A stretch of DNA of 64,000 bases from the NCBI GenBank assembly GCA_949130495.1, contig OX422216.1, positions 97,657,967 through 97,721,966 of the forward strand, given 5' to 3'. Below are positions 35,862 to 48,433 of this stretch, in pieces. Under the pieces are notes generated by a model. The model made no database searches. It was not told the origin of the DNA and saw nothing but the letters and a program-made list of their open reading frames with translations. Positions within the stretch are counted from its first letter, which is position 1, and each line of letters begins with the position of its first letter. Source of the DNA: Sambucus nigra. Lineage: Eukaryota; Streptophyta; Magnoliopsida; Dipsacales; Adoxaceae. The position numbers and the translations under genes are program-made.

Positions 35862-37310
35862 GTTGTGTACCCTAAAAACCTAGGGAGCTTCATGCTTTTC
35901 TTCGTTTCTGAGTGCTTATACATTACTATTTCTCTTTCTTGAAAAATGTATCTTGTTGACGATCTCATTTTCTTTTCATTGATTGCATATTAATTGAATT
36001 ATCATTTGAGTATGATTTTTAATGGTATTGAGTGTCGAGAATCACATGAAACTTTAGGAAAGGATCATAGGCCCTCTTTATTGTTTAACCCATACAACCC
36101 GACCCTTACCCTTATACATATCCCTAGTCAACCCCGTTGAGCCCTATTATGACCTTTCTTTTCGTCCCAAATCCCCTAACCGACTCCACATTGGATTTTT
36201 ACATCATACATTTCACCTTTCTTAACTATGTTTGGAATGATATTTGAGATTGAATGGTGTTGTGTAGTGTGGTTGCAATTTAAGCATGAAAATAGTGAGA
36301 AAAGAAGAAAGTGTAGTGAAAAAGAGAAGAAAAGGAGAAAGTTGAAAACAAAAGAAAAAGTGAGAAAAAGAAGAAAAGAGAAAGAAAGAGAAATTTGTAT
36401 ATATTGTTTATAGTGATTCAATAATCCTTGTTACTCTCTAGACTGATATATTTAATGCTTGTTTGGAAATTATTTTCCCATTTTGAAATTGCCTGCTATT
36501 TTCCATTATCCTGAGTTTTTCATCTTCGAACATCTTTTGTATCCATAAATACATCCTTTCATTTCATACCCCTAACCCCAAACCTACATTACAACCCAAT
36601 AAAGTCCTATTTGATCCTAGGGTAATGTGATTCAAAGGTCGAACATTAGTGAATAATCTATTTAAGTGCTTTTCATATCGGTTAATATACTATATCCTTT
36701 CATGAGATTGTATTTTACACTTTTATATTTCGTTCTTCATTAATGACATGTGCGCGGCCTTGTTTCCTTTTACAATTACTCTTTATGCCCGCATGTCGCG
36801 TGTGTTACACCCTATTCCGAGTGCTTCTATTTGTTGAGTGTGGTATCCGGAGAGGATTGAGTGGAAGCATGCTTTAATTGTTATCCGAGCTATAAGCATT
36901 TTTACTGAATCAAAGCTCTTCGCATTTGAATACACCCGACTCACATTTGAGGTTTCAATTCCATGTAGTTATTCTTTTAATGTTGATAGTTTCGGATTAT
37001 TGAGTAAAATTCTCTCTTGATTGGTTGATAATATGTTGAAATATATAATTGTTGTTAAGTTTGGCATACTGGTTGTTTGGGCATGTTTTGAGGAAACAAT
37101 TTGATATTTGTGGGTTTCATTCCTGAAAACCCTCACGAGACGACACTCGTCCACTAGGGTAACCTAGGGGTTTAACGACTTATTGTATACACTAAATGCA
37201 ATCGTGTTCCCTACGAAAATGGCATTTATATTTCGATGCATAGATACATGTTGTGTTTTTCTTATAGTTTTCTTGCTTTGAATTTCATTACTAGGGACTA
37301 GCAATGTGTA
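35862..37310 (+). other. 3' non-coding interior of the Athila/Tat-like element
   Basis: The 5 bp at the left is the second GTTGT target duplication. The region has no protein but contains an A/G-rich stretch (about 36,290-36,395) and leads to a polypurine tract and LTR start at 37,321. A related sequence occurs on the reverse strand at 63,193-64,000 (for example TTTCATACCC...AACCC...CCTA words near 36,560 and 63,930). Short frames here are by-products of low complexity. Confidence 0.6.
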
Positions 37311-37320
37311 AGTTAGGGGG
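37311..37320 (+). other. Polypurine tract of the Athila/Tat-like element
   Basis: AGTTAGGGGG directly precedes TGTGATTCG, the start of the LTR. Confidence 0.75.
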
Positions 37321-38146
37321 TGTGATTCGTATCGAATCCTGCACATTATTACCCTCGAACTTAGGCATTTTAGCCTCCTCGAGTACCGTAATTGCTATAA
37401 TTATGCTCGATAATCGGACAACTTCCGTTTTATATGCTAACATGTTATTTGAGGTATTATTGAGCTTTTATAGGTGTTACGGTGCTTAGTATGAAGGTTT
37501 AGCACGTTCTAGTTAAGTTCCTTATCGATTCGCACGTTCGGGAGCATTTCGATAGTTTTACACTTTGTGGGATTTTTACTCGAATTCTTCACGGAAGTTG
37601 TATCCCTCGGGCCAAGCTTCGCGTGATCGCGAACGGTGCGCGAATAGGAGTCCGAACAAAGGAAACACGAACATTTAATTGTAAAGAATTATAAGAGATT
37701 CATTAAGAATTTTATTAATTACATCCACGTCCCTTTTATTCTTTAATAACAAATCTTATAATTCCCTTTACGTCCTAAAATGTTTTTTTTTGCAGAATGG
37801 TTATGATGATTTGGGTTTTGGCTCGGGTTTTGGGTTCGTTCGAAATCTGGGACTTTGGTCCAAAATTGGAGCTCAATCTTTGACCACGTACGCAAATGGG
37901 TCTTGGACATCTACTTTTTTGAGGTTTTTGTGCACCATTAATGGAGGTGGTGGGTTTTTCACCATTGTTGGAGATTTTGTTTGTGGGCCTTTGGCCATTG
38001 TTGGTATCGAAGCAGCACACACACGTTTATTGCAGCCATGGGCCCCGGGTTTCTTGTATATTGGTCTTGGACTTAAGCACCCGAAATGGGTTTTGCATGA
38101 AATGGGTCTTGGACTTAAGCACCCGAAATGGGTTTATCCAATTCCA
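37321..38146 (+). mobile_element. 3' LTR of the Athila/Tat-like element, truncated
   Basis: It matches 13,833 to about 14,615 in order, including GATTCGTATCGAATC, GAGCTTTTATAGGTGTTACGG, GGAGCTCAATCTTTGACC and GGTCTTGGACTTAAGCAC. After about 38,146 the match stops, so roughly 1.2 kb of the LTR, including its TATA box and palindrome words, is missing. Confidence 0.75.
38063..38146. repeat. 42-bp tandem duplication
   Basis: The unit beginning GGTCTTGGACTTAAGCACCC starts at 38,063 and again at 38,105. The copy at 14.6 kb has only one unit. It lies exactly at the LTR truncation point. Confidence 0.8.
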
Positions 38147-39202
38147 AGTCAAGTGTAGTTGTCATAGAAGCCAAGGTACCATCCCCAACTCTAGAATAAT
38201 AAAGGTTGCTTGTGGCAAAGTTGGGACAAAGGCCAAATCAAGTATTAAACTCATCAAAGCTGTTGGTTAAACAAGTTTATTATCCAATTAAGTTAGAAAT
38301 TTCCAATTATAATTTTAGTCCTTGAAACTTATCTGGGTTAAAAATTTAAGACTAAAATAGTGATACAAAGTTGTATTCATTTTAAAATCTAAGAATCAAG
38401 AAATTGAAAAAAAAATACAATTCACCGTGAGAATTAGTTCGATTAGATTTTAAAGTGGCATCTCTCAACTACTAATTTTTAAAATTAATCCTAGATCCCT
38501 TTTAATATGATATTTCTCAATGGGTGCTTAAATCACATCCCCCCGTATTAGACAAATTTTCATATTTCATATGCTATCCGGATAGTTCAGGATCATATGT
38601 CTAACATAATGAATAAACGATGACTTTTGGTCCCGCTCCTAATGACAATGACTCCAACGGGGAGGATATCAAAAGTTATGTCTAAATGTATACCACCGGT
38701 TCTCGTGTAGAAATTCCTCGATGGGAGGACCAAACTCACTCATATTTAATTCCACTAAACTATCATTTAAGAATTTAAAAGTTTCCGTGATACTGCGATT
38801 AATACCATCCGATTGGGGGGGGGGGGGGATTAAGCTGACATGAGGAATTAATCACATCATAAACCTTAAAATACTGATGGAGACTGTGGGGTTTCTATTA
38901 AAACCTCTCTCCCACATAGTATTTGGAAACTTGAGGGTTTTAAGAAAATATTTATTCAATTCTAAAAGATCAAATTTAATTCCTTGGTAATTTCCAAATT
39001 TAATTCCATGAAATAAATATCTTATCTCATATTTTAATTTTTCTTAAAATAAAAATATAATTCAAAATTTCTCAAAAATAGAATTGTATATATCTAAATT
39101 TAAATCACACAGTAAAATTTAATTACCTCTATTTTAATTCAATTTAGAAAAGAATAAAACACAACACAAATTTTAAGAGAAAATCAGTGTTCCCGGTTTA
39201 AA
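38147..39202. other. AT-rich non-coding DNA, target of the complete LINE
   Basis: No protein recognised. It contains a run of about 15 G at 38,816-38,830. It continues, across the LINE insertion, at 48,656, so 38.1-39.2 and 48.7-49.4 kb were once adjacent and probably formed the interior of the reverse-oriented LTR element whose primer site is at 49,397. Confidence 0.5.
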
Positions 39203-39216
39203 AAATAACAATCCTT
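39203..39216. repeat. LINE target site duplication (left)
   Basis: AAATAACAATCCTT here is repeated exactly at 48,642-48,655. A 14-bp duplication next to a poly-T start is the signature of target-primed reverse transcription. Confidence 0.9.
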
Positions 39217-39276
39217 TTTTGTGGTAACTAAGAAGTACATTAGAAACAAAATGTACAAAGAAACGAAGGGCATACC

Positions 39277-42234
39277 TGCAATACCCCGTAATTTTATTGA
39301 TTTTATTTAATGGGATTAATTAAATTAAATGGGATAATTAATTAGAAATTAATCCGGATTTAAATACTAGCAAGACGTGAGTTGGTATTTGATTATGATG
39401 ATAATGTTGAATATTACTGGGTGAATATGGTAATATATGATTTTTGAATTTATTAAAATTGTCGCGAGTCATAAATACGACAATTCGAGAAATTAAGTTG
39501 GGACCCGCGTATCAGTCGCGTCAGGAATCGTTTTAAATGAATTTAAAAGTAAATTATAATTTTATCATCCGTATGGTCATTTTGAGTGCGCCCGTGTCCG
39601 GAAGGGTCGAAATAGTCTGAAAACACTAACCGGGGATTTAGTTTGGGTCCCGGGGCATTTTTAGGCCAAACCAGCAACCCGGGAGGGTATTTTAGTCAAT
39701 TTAATTTTTAAGGAATTTTGACCCACAAATTTTAGGCTTTATTTATCAGCCAATATTAGGTCCATTAGGGCCATTATCTCTCAAAAAGAAAGGAGTGGGC
39801 AACATGAGAAAGAGAAGAAGTTACAAGAAGGTTGCAAGGCCATAACCACCACACACCACCACTATTCGCCAGAATTATGACCGGAGAGAGGAAGAGAATC
39901 AACCCTTAACATCATTAACGGATGAGAACATCAAATTCCAGGCAAGTGATTTGATTCATTAAGTGACTAATAATTTATCTATGATAGTGTAGGATTTGAT
40001 GATAGTCATGAACAATGATTGAAACTCATGAAATTTAGAGATGAAACCTTAATTTTGGATAGAATTTGCATGTAGTTTGATTCTGGAAGTATTCCATTAA
40101 CAAAATCATAACCCTTGATTAGTTAAAAACGGATTTAGGAAGAGAAGTATGATGATTTTTAAAGAAAATAGAAAAAATAGGTTTTTTCATGAAAATATGA
40201 TGATTTGATTCAAGAAAAGTCTAATTGATGATGATTTAAGAGTTATGGAACGTTAAGAATCATGTAATTAGGTTGTATAATGACCCAATATGTTTACTTT
40301 AGGATTTAATATCTTGTAATGAAGATATAGGACAAAAATGGGACTGAAAACGAAGGAAACCCGTAGCCTGCACCTGCTTGATCGATCGATCGACATTCAT
40401 AGGTCGATCGATCGACACCTATAGGTCGATCAATCGATCTCCCCAAAAACTGTGACTTTTCTTCCTTTTTGAATTGAAGTGATTTCGGTCATCGAATGTT
40501 GTAGGTGGGGATTATATGAATACATTAGGACTTTAGGGAGACCAGTAGGGATATAGTTGAATCCCGGATCATAGTAGAAATTTATTGGCATGTAGTGTTG
40601 AATTTACGAGTGTGCGACGAGTAATTTCCCATTTTATGATGCGAGAACATGATTTAAATTCTTAGGAGTGATAAGTTAGGATTTGGGACAAAAATAAGGA
40701 CCTCGGAGTACTGAATTGGTATGGGATACATGGAAGACTTAGTAACATCTTCGGATAGGTTTTAAGTACTTGAAATTATACGATGTGAGACTTATCGACA
40801 ATATATATTATGTATAGTCTGGAATAATAATAATAATAATATACGAATTAGAATAATGGTATAGGGCTGAGAATATACCTTTAATAATATAACAAGTTAT
40901 CTAAGTTGTGTGAATGCTTAGTATATGGATTATTATGTGTATGACATACCTACCATACTTGCTATCACGGGAGGTCGGCTTTCAGAATAGGACCGTCTGA
41001 TCTTTGTGTGCCTATTTAGATTGGTACCTTAAGGACATAGGGTTGTGAATGACTTATTTGTGAGTTAATAAGTTAGCTGACCATGGGAGCGTAGGTATGT
41101 GCATGACCCATGGGTATGTGAACTATGTTCGCCTCCAATATGTATGATTTTGCTTATTGAAACGGTTCCTGAGAGATTCGGAACACGTAGTCCTTATGTA
41201 CGTGATGTACCGGGATTCGATAGCAGAGTATGTGTGCACCGCAGCTTAGCCTAAGGGTGTCCTATTTGTATATTTGTGCTTAGAATAATATACTTGTATT
41301 TATTTCGGACTCTTTGTTAAAGTGTGAATATGAATAATCAAGAAATTATGAATGGGATTAAAAATGAGAATTTCCTATCGTAATTGTTATGAATTAATAT
41401 GATCAATGAAAAGGTGAGTTACACGCAGGATTTTTTAGAATGATATGAATAGACCCCTATATTACATTGTGAAGACAAGAAGTGGTACAGACTAGTTAGT
41501 TAACGGCATAACTAGGACGGGTTAAGGATATACGTTAGGCGTGCACATTAGTTGAGGGGTGAGGAACTTATGTGAGAGAACGTGACTAACATGTATTTAA
41601 TATTCACTGTTTAATGCAATTAAACACTTGCTATATTTTTAAACTATTTTTACCTCGGGCTCTGACCCGTTTGCTTTCAAATATATTTTTCTTGTAAAAC
41701 CTTTTAGATGTCTAGCCACAGGGACGCTAAGCATAGGAGTTCCATTACATTGACGTGCTGTAGCTGTTGTGGAAGTTACAGGATCTCGGTATTAGACGCC
41801 TCCACATTCTGCATTTGATTCTATTCAGGGTCATTCATCAGTTAGGGCATGTCGCCCATTTCCATTTGGAGATAGCATTCTCAGACTTTCAGTTTCATTT
41901 CAGTGTTGGATTTACTTATTTATTCAGACTTTGTATTGGGATTGATTCAGTATTTGGATTATTCAGGGGAGTGTTACTCCTGACTCATTTTATTTATTCC
42001 ATTATTATACTATTGTGATGGTGATGGGGATGTGGTATATTTAGCATATAATTTAATTGGTTGCATGTTAATTTAATTTAATAAAATTTGGCAACTCACT
42101 TTTTAAATATTAGGTGGCTAGTAATTGTTTAAAATGCTTTCGACAGTGATGCTACGAACTGAACCAACTTGACATTTTGTATTAATTTGAATAAAGAAGT
42201 AGCTACCCCTTATTTAATTAGTCGGGGTGTCACA
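39277..42234 (+). mobile_element. Solo chromovirus LTR inside the LINE 3' UTR
   Basis: It runs from TGCAATACCCCG to CGGGGTGTCACA (2,958 bp) and is flanked by the 5-bp duplication ATACC (39,272-39,276 and 42,235-42,239). No primer site or interior is present, so it formed by LTR-LTR recombination after insertion. It is related along its whole length to the LTR at 988-3,887, with shared blocks such as CTTGCTATCACGGGAGGTCG, GACCATGGGAGCGTAGGTAT and CTGACGTGCTGTAG-like words. Confidence 0.95.
40379..40440. repeat. GGTCGATCGATCGACC palindrome cluster in solo LTR
   Basis: TTGATCGATCGATCGACA, GGTCGATCGATCGACA and GGTCGATCAATCGAT lie about 1.10-1.16 kb from the LTR start. They are preceded by CCTGCTTGATCGATCGATCGA, identical to the reverse complement of the cluster edge at 26,767. 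The LTR backbone is closer to 988-3,887, which instead carries TTCGAACG words. Confidence 0.92.
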
Positions 42235-43932
42235 ATACCCTCTAAGGATTCATACATATAGGAAAAGTGCTCTACAGTGAGCAAAAGCAAAGGAAACATC
42301 CACACTGGACAAGAGAACAAACAAGAGGACACCCCCTAAAGAGTTAACATTTGATTATCATCTAAGCCCCTGTTCATGCGGGTAAGCCAATTAATGAAGT
42401 TACTCCTGGATTTATTCCATTTTTGAGCTTTGCATTTGACAAGGAAGACAATTTACCTCAAGATATCATCGTAGGAGGACACTTTGCTTTTGAAAATTCT
42501 GTTATTTCTTTCAATCCATATGCAATAGATGGCAGCAGCAAAGGATGTTCTCCTAACCTTATCAGTGATTGTTTTCCCTTTAAACTGGTTGAATACCTCA
42601 TAATCACCTCATTCTAGGAGCTCGTAGTACAGTTGAAAGAGTTATAATAGTTTATCTCCATCCAAATGTCTTTAGAAAAGCTACAGTTGAAGAAAAGGTG
42701 GTCAAGGGTTTCGACTTCGTTTGCACAAAGAATGCAACGGTTGTCACTTGATATGCCCCAGTTGAGAGTCTTATCCTTGGTATTAATAGCATTCTTACAG
42801 ACCATCCAAACAATGAAAGCATACTTCGGAATCACACTGTTGTTCTATACCATATTTATCCACACCGGAGGGGTGGGTTTACTTCTCAAGGTGTTCCAGG
42901 CTGACTTGATGGAGAAAATGCCATTTGGCATGGGAGTCCAGGTGGTATAGTCGTCATTATAGGTATTTAAGATTGTGGGTGCATCATTCTTAATCTCATT
43001 AAGTTCCCAGGTGATGGTTGAAGGCCAAGCCCAGTTTCCATTCACAATGTAGTCAACGACCTTTGCCTTATGGTTGCTCGCAACGTCATATATTATTCTC
43101 TCTCCATATAGAGGTCAAAGTGGACCCCTGGGGTGCCAATGATCATGCCAGATAAAGTTATTTTGGCCATTACCAATGATGGTTTTAATGAAAGGTCTGA
43201 CCTTCTCTCCGAGTTTCATAAGTTTAGCCCAGGTCCATGAGGCGTATGTAGGAACAACAATCTGCCATAAACTTCTACCTTTAAGTTTATACGTGTGGCA
43301 CCATTTTACCCAGAGGTTATCTTTATTGGAATAAAGATTCCATATGTGTTTGGATATGATAGCTTTGTTCCATTCATACGTGTTTTTTATCCCAAAACCT
43401 CCTTCCTTCTTTGTGGAGCAGAGATCGCTCCATTTGACTTTTGCACCAGCTTTTTTCATGTCAGGTCTAGACCATAGGAATCTTCTAAGCTTTGTGTCAA
43501 TCTCATTTTTAGTTCTTCTAGGAATAATGAAGATGCTAGACCAATAAATCTGCATACTAAAAAGGACATAGGCTACAAGGTTAAGTCTACCAGCATAACT
43601 CAGAAATCTATTATTCCAGCTCGTAATTCTGTTCGTGATCTTGTCAATAAGAGGAAGGCAGTCCTCATGTTTCAATTTAATGGAGATCAAGTGTACCCTT
43701 AGATACTTCATAGGGAATTATCCCTTTTGGTACCCCAGGAGATTGGCCATGGAAGCTTTGTCACTGTCAAGACCCCAACAACAAGAAAGGAGCACTTCGA
43801 AGGATTAGGGTGCAGACCAGATAAAGCATTGAACTCATTTATGGCAGTGTGTATGATGGCTAAGGGGTTTAAGTCAGCCCCTACTAAGATAAACAGATCA
43901 TCAGCAAAACAAAAGTGATTGATTTGGAGTTC

Positions 43933-43940
43933 CTTGCACT
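43933..43940. repeat. hAT target site duplication CTTGCACT (left)
   Basis: CTTGCACT is repeated at 44,885-44,892, directly after the element. Eight bases is the hAT superfamily length. Confidence 0.93.
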
Positions 43941-44884
43941 CAGTGGCGGACCCAGGATTTTTAGTCGGGAGGTGCGAAATTTTTCGATAAAGATCTGGGG
44001 TTCGGGGGCGGGAGCCCCCGAAATGATTTTTTTTAGGGGGGGGGGGGGGGTATTATTTTTTTGCAAATTTTTATACCTAAAAGTTTAAAGGTTAATATTG
44101 ACAAATTTTTAGCTCCCATCTTGTTCCTGAAATTTTTAAAAATACATCAACATAATATTACCCTAAATCTCAAATACCAATCACAATATTTCAACTTAAT
44201 TACCTTAAATTTGAAAATATATTCCAAAATAACAATTTACTATGTTTTTCAATAAACTAATTTAACAATCCTAACCATTTAATTATTTAACTGAAAAAAA
44301 AAATGTTGAACTGAAAAAAATATGTTGAACAATTGTTAACATATATATTTATTGTTTATCAAATTAAATATTGAATTTAAAAATAAAAAAAAAGAACGAA
44401 AGAAAGTTACCTGCTTGCTCCTTGTTGCAGCTACGAATCGACAACCCGAGAGAGAGAGAGAGAGAACTCCTTCCTTCGGCGCTGGCAGCACTGGCAGGGG
44501 CGGAGGGAGAGAAACTTGGAAGGCACAATAGCAGGGCACCACTACGGAGGGGAGCACTGCTTCTCTTCGATGCTGGTTTGGGGGAAGCAGGCCAGCAATA
44601 AGAGTAGCAGAGAGGGGGGGGGGGGAGAAGGGAAGAGGACGGCTAGGTTGGTTGAGTATAGTTAGGGCTTTTTTTTTTTTTAGCTTTAAACGCGCGTGTT
44701 AAGATTGAGTTGGGTTTTCCTTATTTATATTTTCTCCCCTTGTATTTTAAAATGTCAAAAACTCAATGCCTTTCACTATAAAACATTACACAAAGGTCCA
44801 AAAAATTAACCTAAACCAGGAAAAAAATCCAAAAAATCCTAGTGGGCAGCCGCCCACCTTCGGGACCACCTGGGTCCGCCCCTG
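43941..44884. mobile_element. Non-autonomous hAT element, 944 bp
   Basis: The left end CAGTGGCGGACCCAGG and the inverted right end CAGGGGCGGACCCAGG differ at one base over 16. Exact 8-bp duplications flank it. The interior has G runs, a GA run (about 44,449-44,464) and AT-rich stretches but no transposase. It would depend on a related autonomous element. It splits the RT domain of the LINE, whose frame resumes on the other side. Confidence 0.95.
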
Positions 44885-46817
44885 CTTGCACTTGAGGTGG
44901 AAAGTAAAAAAGGGGAGCTAGTATGAAGGTCAAGCATGCCAACAAAAGCTTCCATAATACATAGAAATAATAAGGGGATAGGGGGTCTCCTTGTCTAAGT
45001 CCACGCATGGCATGGAAGAAACCATAAGAAGCACCATTGATTATAATGGATAACATATGAGTATTAACACACTCTTTGATCCATCCAATAAACTTATGGG
45101 GGAAACCCATGTGGAGAAGGACATGAATAAGGAAGTCCCAATTTACCGAGTCATATTCTTTTAGGATATCAATTTTTAAGGCACATCGGGGAGGTCCTTG
45201 GTTTCTGTGGTAATTTCTCATCAACTCTTGCATGATAAGGATGTTGTCCCCAATGGATCTAACTTGAACAAAAGCAGATTGCCTTTCATTAATGAGGGAG
45301 GGAATGAGCGGTTTCATTCTGTTAACAATGACTTTAGAGATGCACTTGTAAATAGAGTTGCAGCAAGCAATAGGTCTAAAGTCTTTCATGGTTATAGGGG
45401 ACTTAGATTTAGGGATAAGCAGAAGGTTAGTATAATTCCATTGCTTCAGAATTTTTCCACTAGTTAAAAAGGAAGCCACTGCAGAAGTGACCTCATCCCC
45501 CATAATGTCCCAATTTTACGTGAAGAACTCAGTGTTGAACCCATCAGGGCTAGGGGCCTTGTCTTTCCCAAGCGATAGAAAAGCCGTCTTTATTTCCTCT
45601 GCGGTAATGGGGGCAATAATTTGGCTAACATGTACATTAAAAAGCTTCTTGATTATAGCATGGTAAAGAATGTGAGGGTAAGGAGGAGTGCTGGATTGCC
45701 CCAAAAGATTAGAGAAATAATGGACAACCTCATTTGCCCCAAGATCATGCCCTTCCACTTTTTGACCCTGCTGGTTTTGAATACTGAGGATCTTGTTCCT
45801 GTTGATGTTACCTCTGACTTTGGAATGGAAGAAATAAGTGTTGAGGTCCCCCTCTTGTAGCCACCTGGTTCTAGACTTCTACTTAAAATGAGCGTCTTCT
45901 GCAACGCAACACTGGGCATACTGGATCCTAGCTATTAATTCCTCCTCTTTCAAGGTAGAGTTGCTACCCCCAATGTTTATTTGGCTTTAGATATTCATTA
46001 AAACAACTTTTTCATCAGTGGTTTTCTTAGAAATATTATTATAGAACTTGTGGTTGAAACCCTTAAGAGCCAACTTGACCCTCTTCAGCTTAGCAGACAC
46101 TTGAAACATAGGGTTGTCGTGCATATAAAAATCCCATGACTCCTCAATGATAGACTTGAAATCATTGTACAACATCCAATAATTGAAGAACTTGAAAGGT
46201 TTAAGCACATTACTCTATCAATCTTAGTTTGGATAATGGTTCCCTCTTCATGGTTTCTAGTCCAGGTGAAAAATAGTCCCCTAGTAATCATATCATCCAT
46301 CTGGATATTGTAGAGGCATTGATTAAAGTCATTGATAACATTGACATCAATGTCAAGGATGCCTCTTTTTTTATTTCGCACCCCGGCCACATTAAAGTCC
46401 CCCATGATAATCCAACTATGACCCTAGACGGACTGAGAGAAATCCACAAGGTAAGACCATAAGGGAGTTCTCTGTGAGGGGAGGTTTAAATCATAAACAA
46501 AGGTAGCAAAGAATTTTTTGTTAAGGCTTAAGGAAGTGATGTGATAAGAGATGGATTAGTCTTTTAAAGAAAGGATGGTTGCCTTAAAATGGTTTGGATC
46601 CCAGCCCACTATGATTCTAGCTACCCCTCCCTCCACTGGGCAGTTATGGGTTGTGTCCCATTTAGGAAAGCATCCTCTGATAACACTAGGGATGTTGTTT
46701 CTTCTAACCTTGGTTTTAACTAAACAAAGAAGGGAAAGGTTATGGGTTTTAAGTAGTTTACGAACCTCTTGCTGTTTGAGGGGGCTATTAAGGCCCCTAA
46801 TGTTCCAAGTAGCGATC

Positions 46818-48433
46818 TTAATCATTGAGATTTAAAGGGATCGGGGGAGAGTGGGCATTTGTAATAGCCATACCTTGATTTATCTTTCTGAGTTTCTTCT
46901 TCTGCTTTTGAGATAAGTTTTGATCATGTTTTCCTCCCATGCCATCAATATCTATGATTTTTAGTGCAATCCCAGTAGAAGTTGGGGTTAAGTCAGTTCC
47001 ACATTCCTCATATAAGGCTTGGAGGGCATCAAACCTATTAGTTATGGTAGGTGTATCAGCAGTGATTTGTATCTAGTTCACTAAAGGAGTTTGAACAACA
47101 GGTGTATCAGTAGGGTGATCCACTCTTTGATCTTCTTTCTCCACCATTTCTACAGTCTGGCCTCTGTGCCCTACTTGGGCCATTAATCAATCTGGGTTTT
47201 TAGGGTTAACTCATTGGTCTTGGTTTCTTTGGGCATCCATACCCTAGTCACGTGGGGACATTTGGATATTTTATGGCCAAATACAAGGAATTTAGAACAA
47301 GAGTAGGCCATGCCTTGATATTCCACGCTGATCTCAGTTGTTTCTCCATCATCATGCTGAAGGTCAATGGTTTTGGGATAACTAGCCTTAGCTTCCACTT
47401 TTATGCATATTCTAGCGTAACTTAATATATTCATCTTCTCTGTAGAAGCATTAACATAGAGGGGTCTTCTAATGGCACTAACAATGTAGCTGAGACCCTC
47501 TTCTGACTAGTATTGGATGGGCACGTTGTGGAAATGCACCCAAATGGGAATAGACTTGGTGAGGTCTTTATTGGTCTTGAAGTTAGGTTGTCATTTCGTT
47601 AGAATAATGGGATTTCCAACAAAATGCGAAGGTCCATTGGTGATGATAACTTCTCTCTCTTCATCACTAGAGAATTTGAATAAGAAGAAATCGTTGTTAT
47701 GGGGAATGACGTGCATGAGGCCATGTTTATCCCAAAGTTTATGGGCAATGGTATTAACAAGGGAGTAGGGGAGTCTTCTGCCCAGAAATTAACCTACCGC
47801 ATTGTTGCTCCACTTCGCCTTGCTAGTGTTAGCAACTTCGACCGATGGTTTTACAAGCGGTCTTCTATTTACCATTACAGGTAGGTGATGTGAGAGTTTG
47901 AGCGTAGGTGTACGTTTGGGGGCTGCAACCATACTCCATGATTTGATCGTATTGCTATCCTTCGTAGTAGGTATCCTACTTACTTCCACCTTTGTGGGCT
48001 GAGGTGCCTCTTGTGTCCCATCACATTTATGTGGGAGCATATATGTGTTGTTTTGTTGGACAGATTCCTCGATTTTCTCACCTTGATTTAAGGAAACTTC
48101 TGCAAACCTTTGCAGCGCACAGTTCCCACCCACCGCCTTTTGAGGCTTCTCCACCCACCCCTAGTGGTGGTTTCCCGCATTTCCACTACTTAATGCTTTC
48201 GTACCATTGTCCAATGGTTGTTTTGGACCTAGCCCAAGAATATCCTCTTGCGTAAAACCTTTTCTAAGGAGGAATTTGAGATATATATTTTTTTCTTCAT
48301 TCAACGCCTGCATGCTCTTCATATCAGCATAATCAATGGGGTTGCTAGTGCCTTTAACCAATATTTGGCCGTCCTCGAGCTCCTCAGTCTCATTGGCAGC
48401 ATGGTTGACTACAGTGTCTTCATGCCCAGGCAA
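46818..48433 (-). pseudogene. LINE ORF1 (RNA-binding protein)
   Basis: Recognisable parts on the reverse strand are an N-terminal acidic region (NETEELEDGQILVKG), the RNA-binding region ending ILSYARICIKVEAKASYP, and the knuckle CSKFLVFGHKISKC (about 47,290), where the second Cys of CCHC is replaced by Phe. In the other LINE the same site reads CPNCLVFGHNISRC. The tail QKQKKKLRKINQGM is basic. The probable frame stops at TAA inside the ORF2 start (ATGATTAA), giving an 8-nt overlap. Frameshifts and stops in the middle make it inactive. The true start could not be fixed. Confidence 0.8.

Larger units (their letters stand above)
42336..46825 (-). pseudogene. LINE ORF2 (endonuclease, reverse transcriptase, zf-RVT), interrupted by a hAT element
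   Basis: The start is ATG 46,825 (MIKIATWNIRGLNSPLKQQE). Endonuclease: WNIRGLNSP, MGDFNVAG (about 46,400). RT: FRPIACCNSIYKCISKVI (about 45,390), LKEYDSVNWDFL, MRGLRQGDPLSP (about 44,990), then after the hAT insertion FADDLFILVGAD (about 43,905). C-terminus: ILSYAGRL-type region as FLSYAGRLNLVAYVLFSMQI (about 43,590) and zf-RVT with WMVCKNAINTKDK, CILC and HLFFNC (about 42,700). It ends at TAG 42,336. Frames shift several times and stops occur (for example near 46,200, 45,516 and 43,720), so it is inactive. Confidence 0.92.

Noticed and set aside
36228..36413. Lys/Arg/Glu-rich 61-codon frame
   Set aside because: It reads an A/G-rich low-complexity stretch in the non-coding 3' interior of an LTR element.
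38816..38830. Long G run as a possible quadruplex or regulatory site
   Set aside because: Similar G runs occur at 44,039, 44,618 and 48,993 without shared context; they could be slippage or sequencing artefacts.
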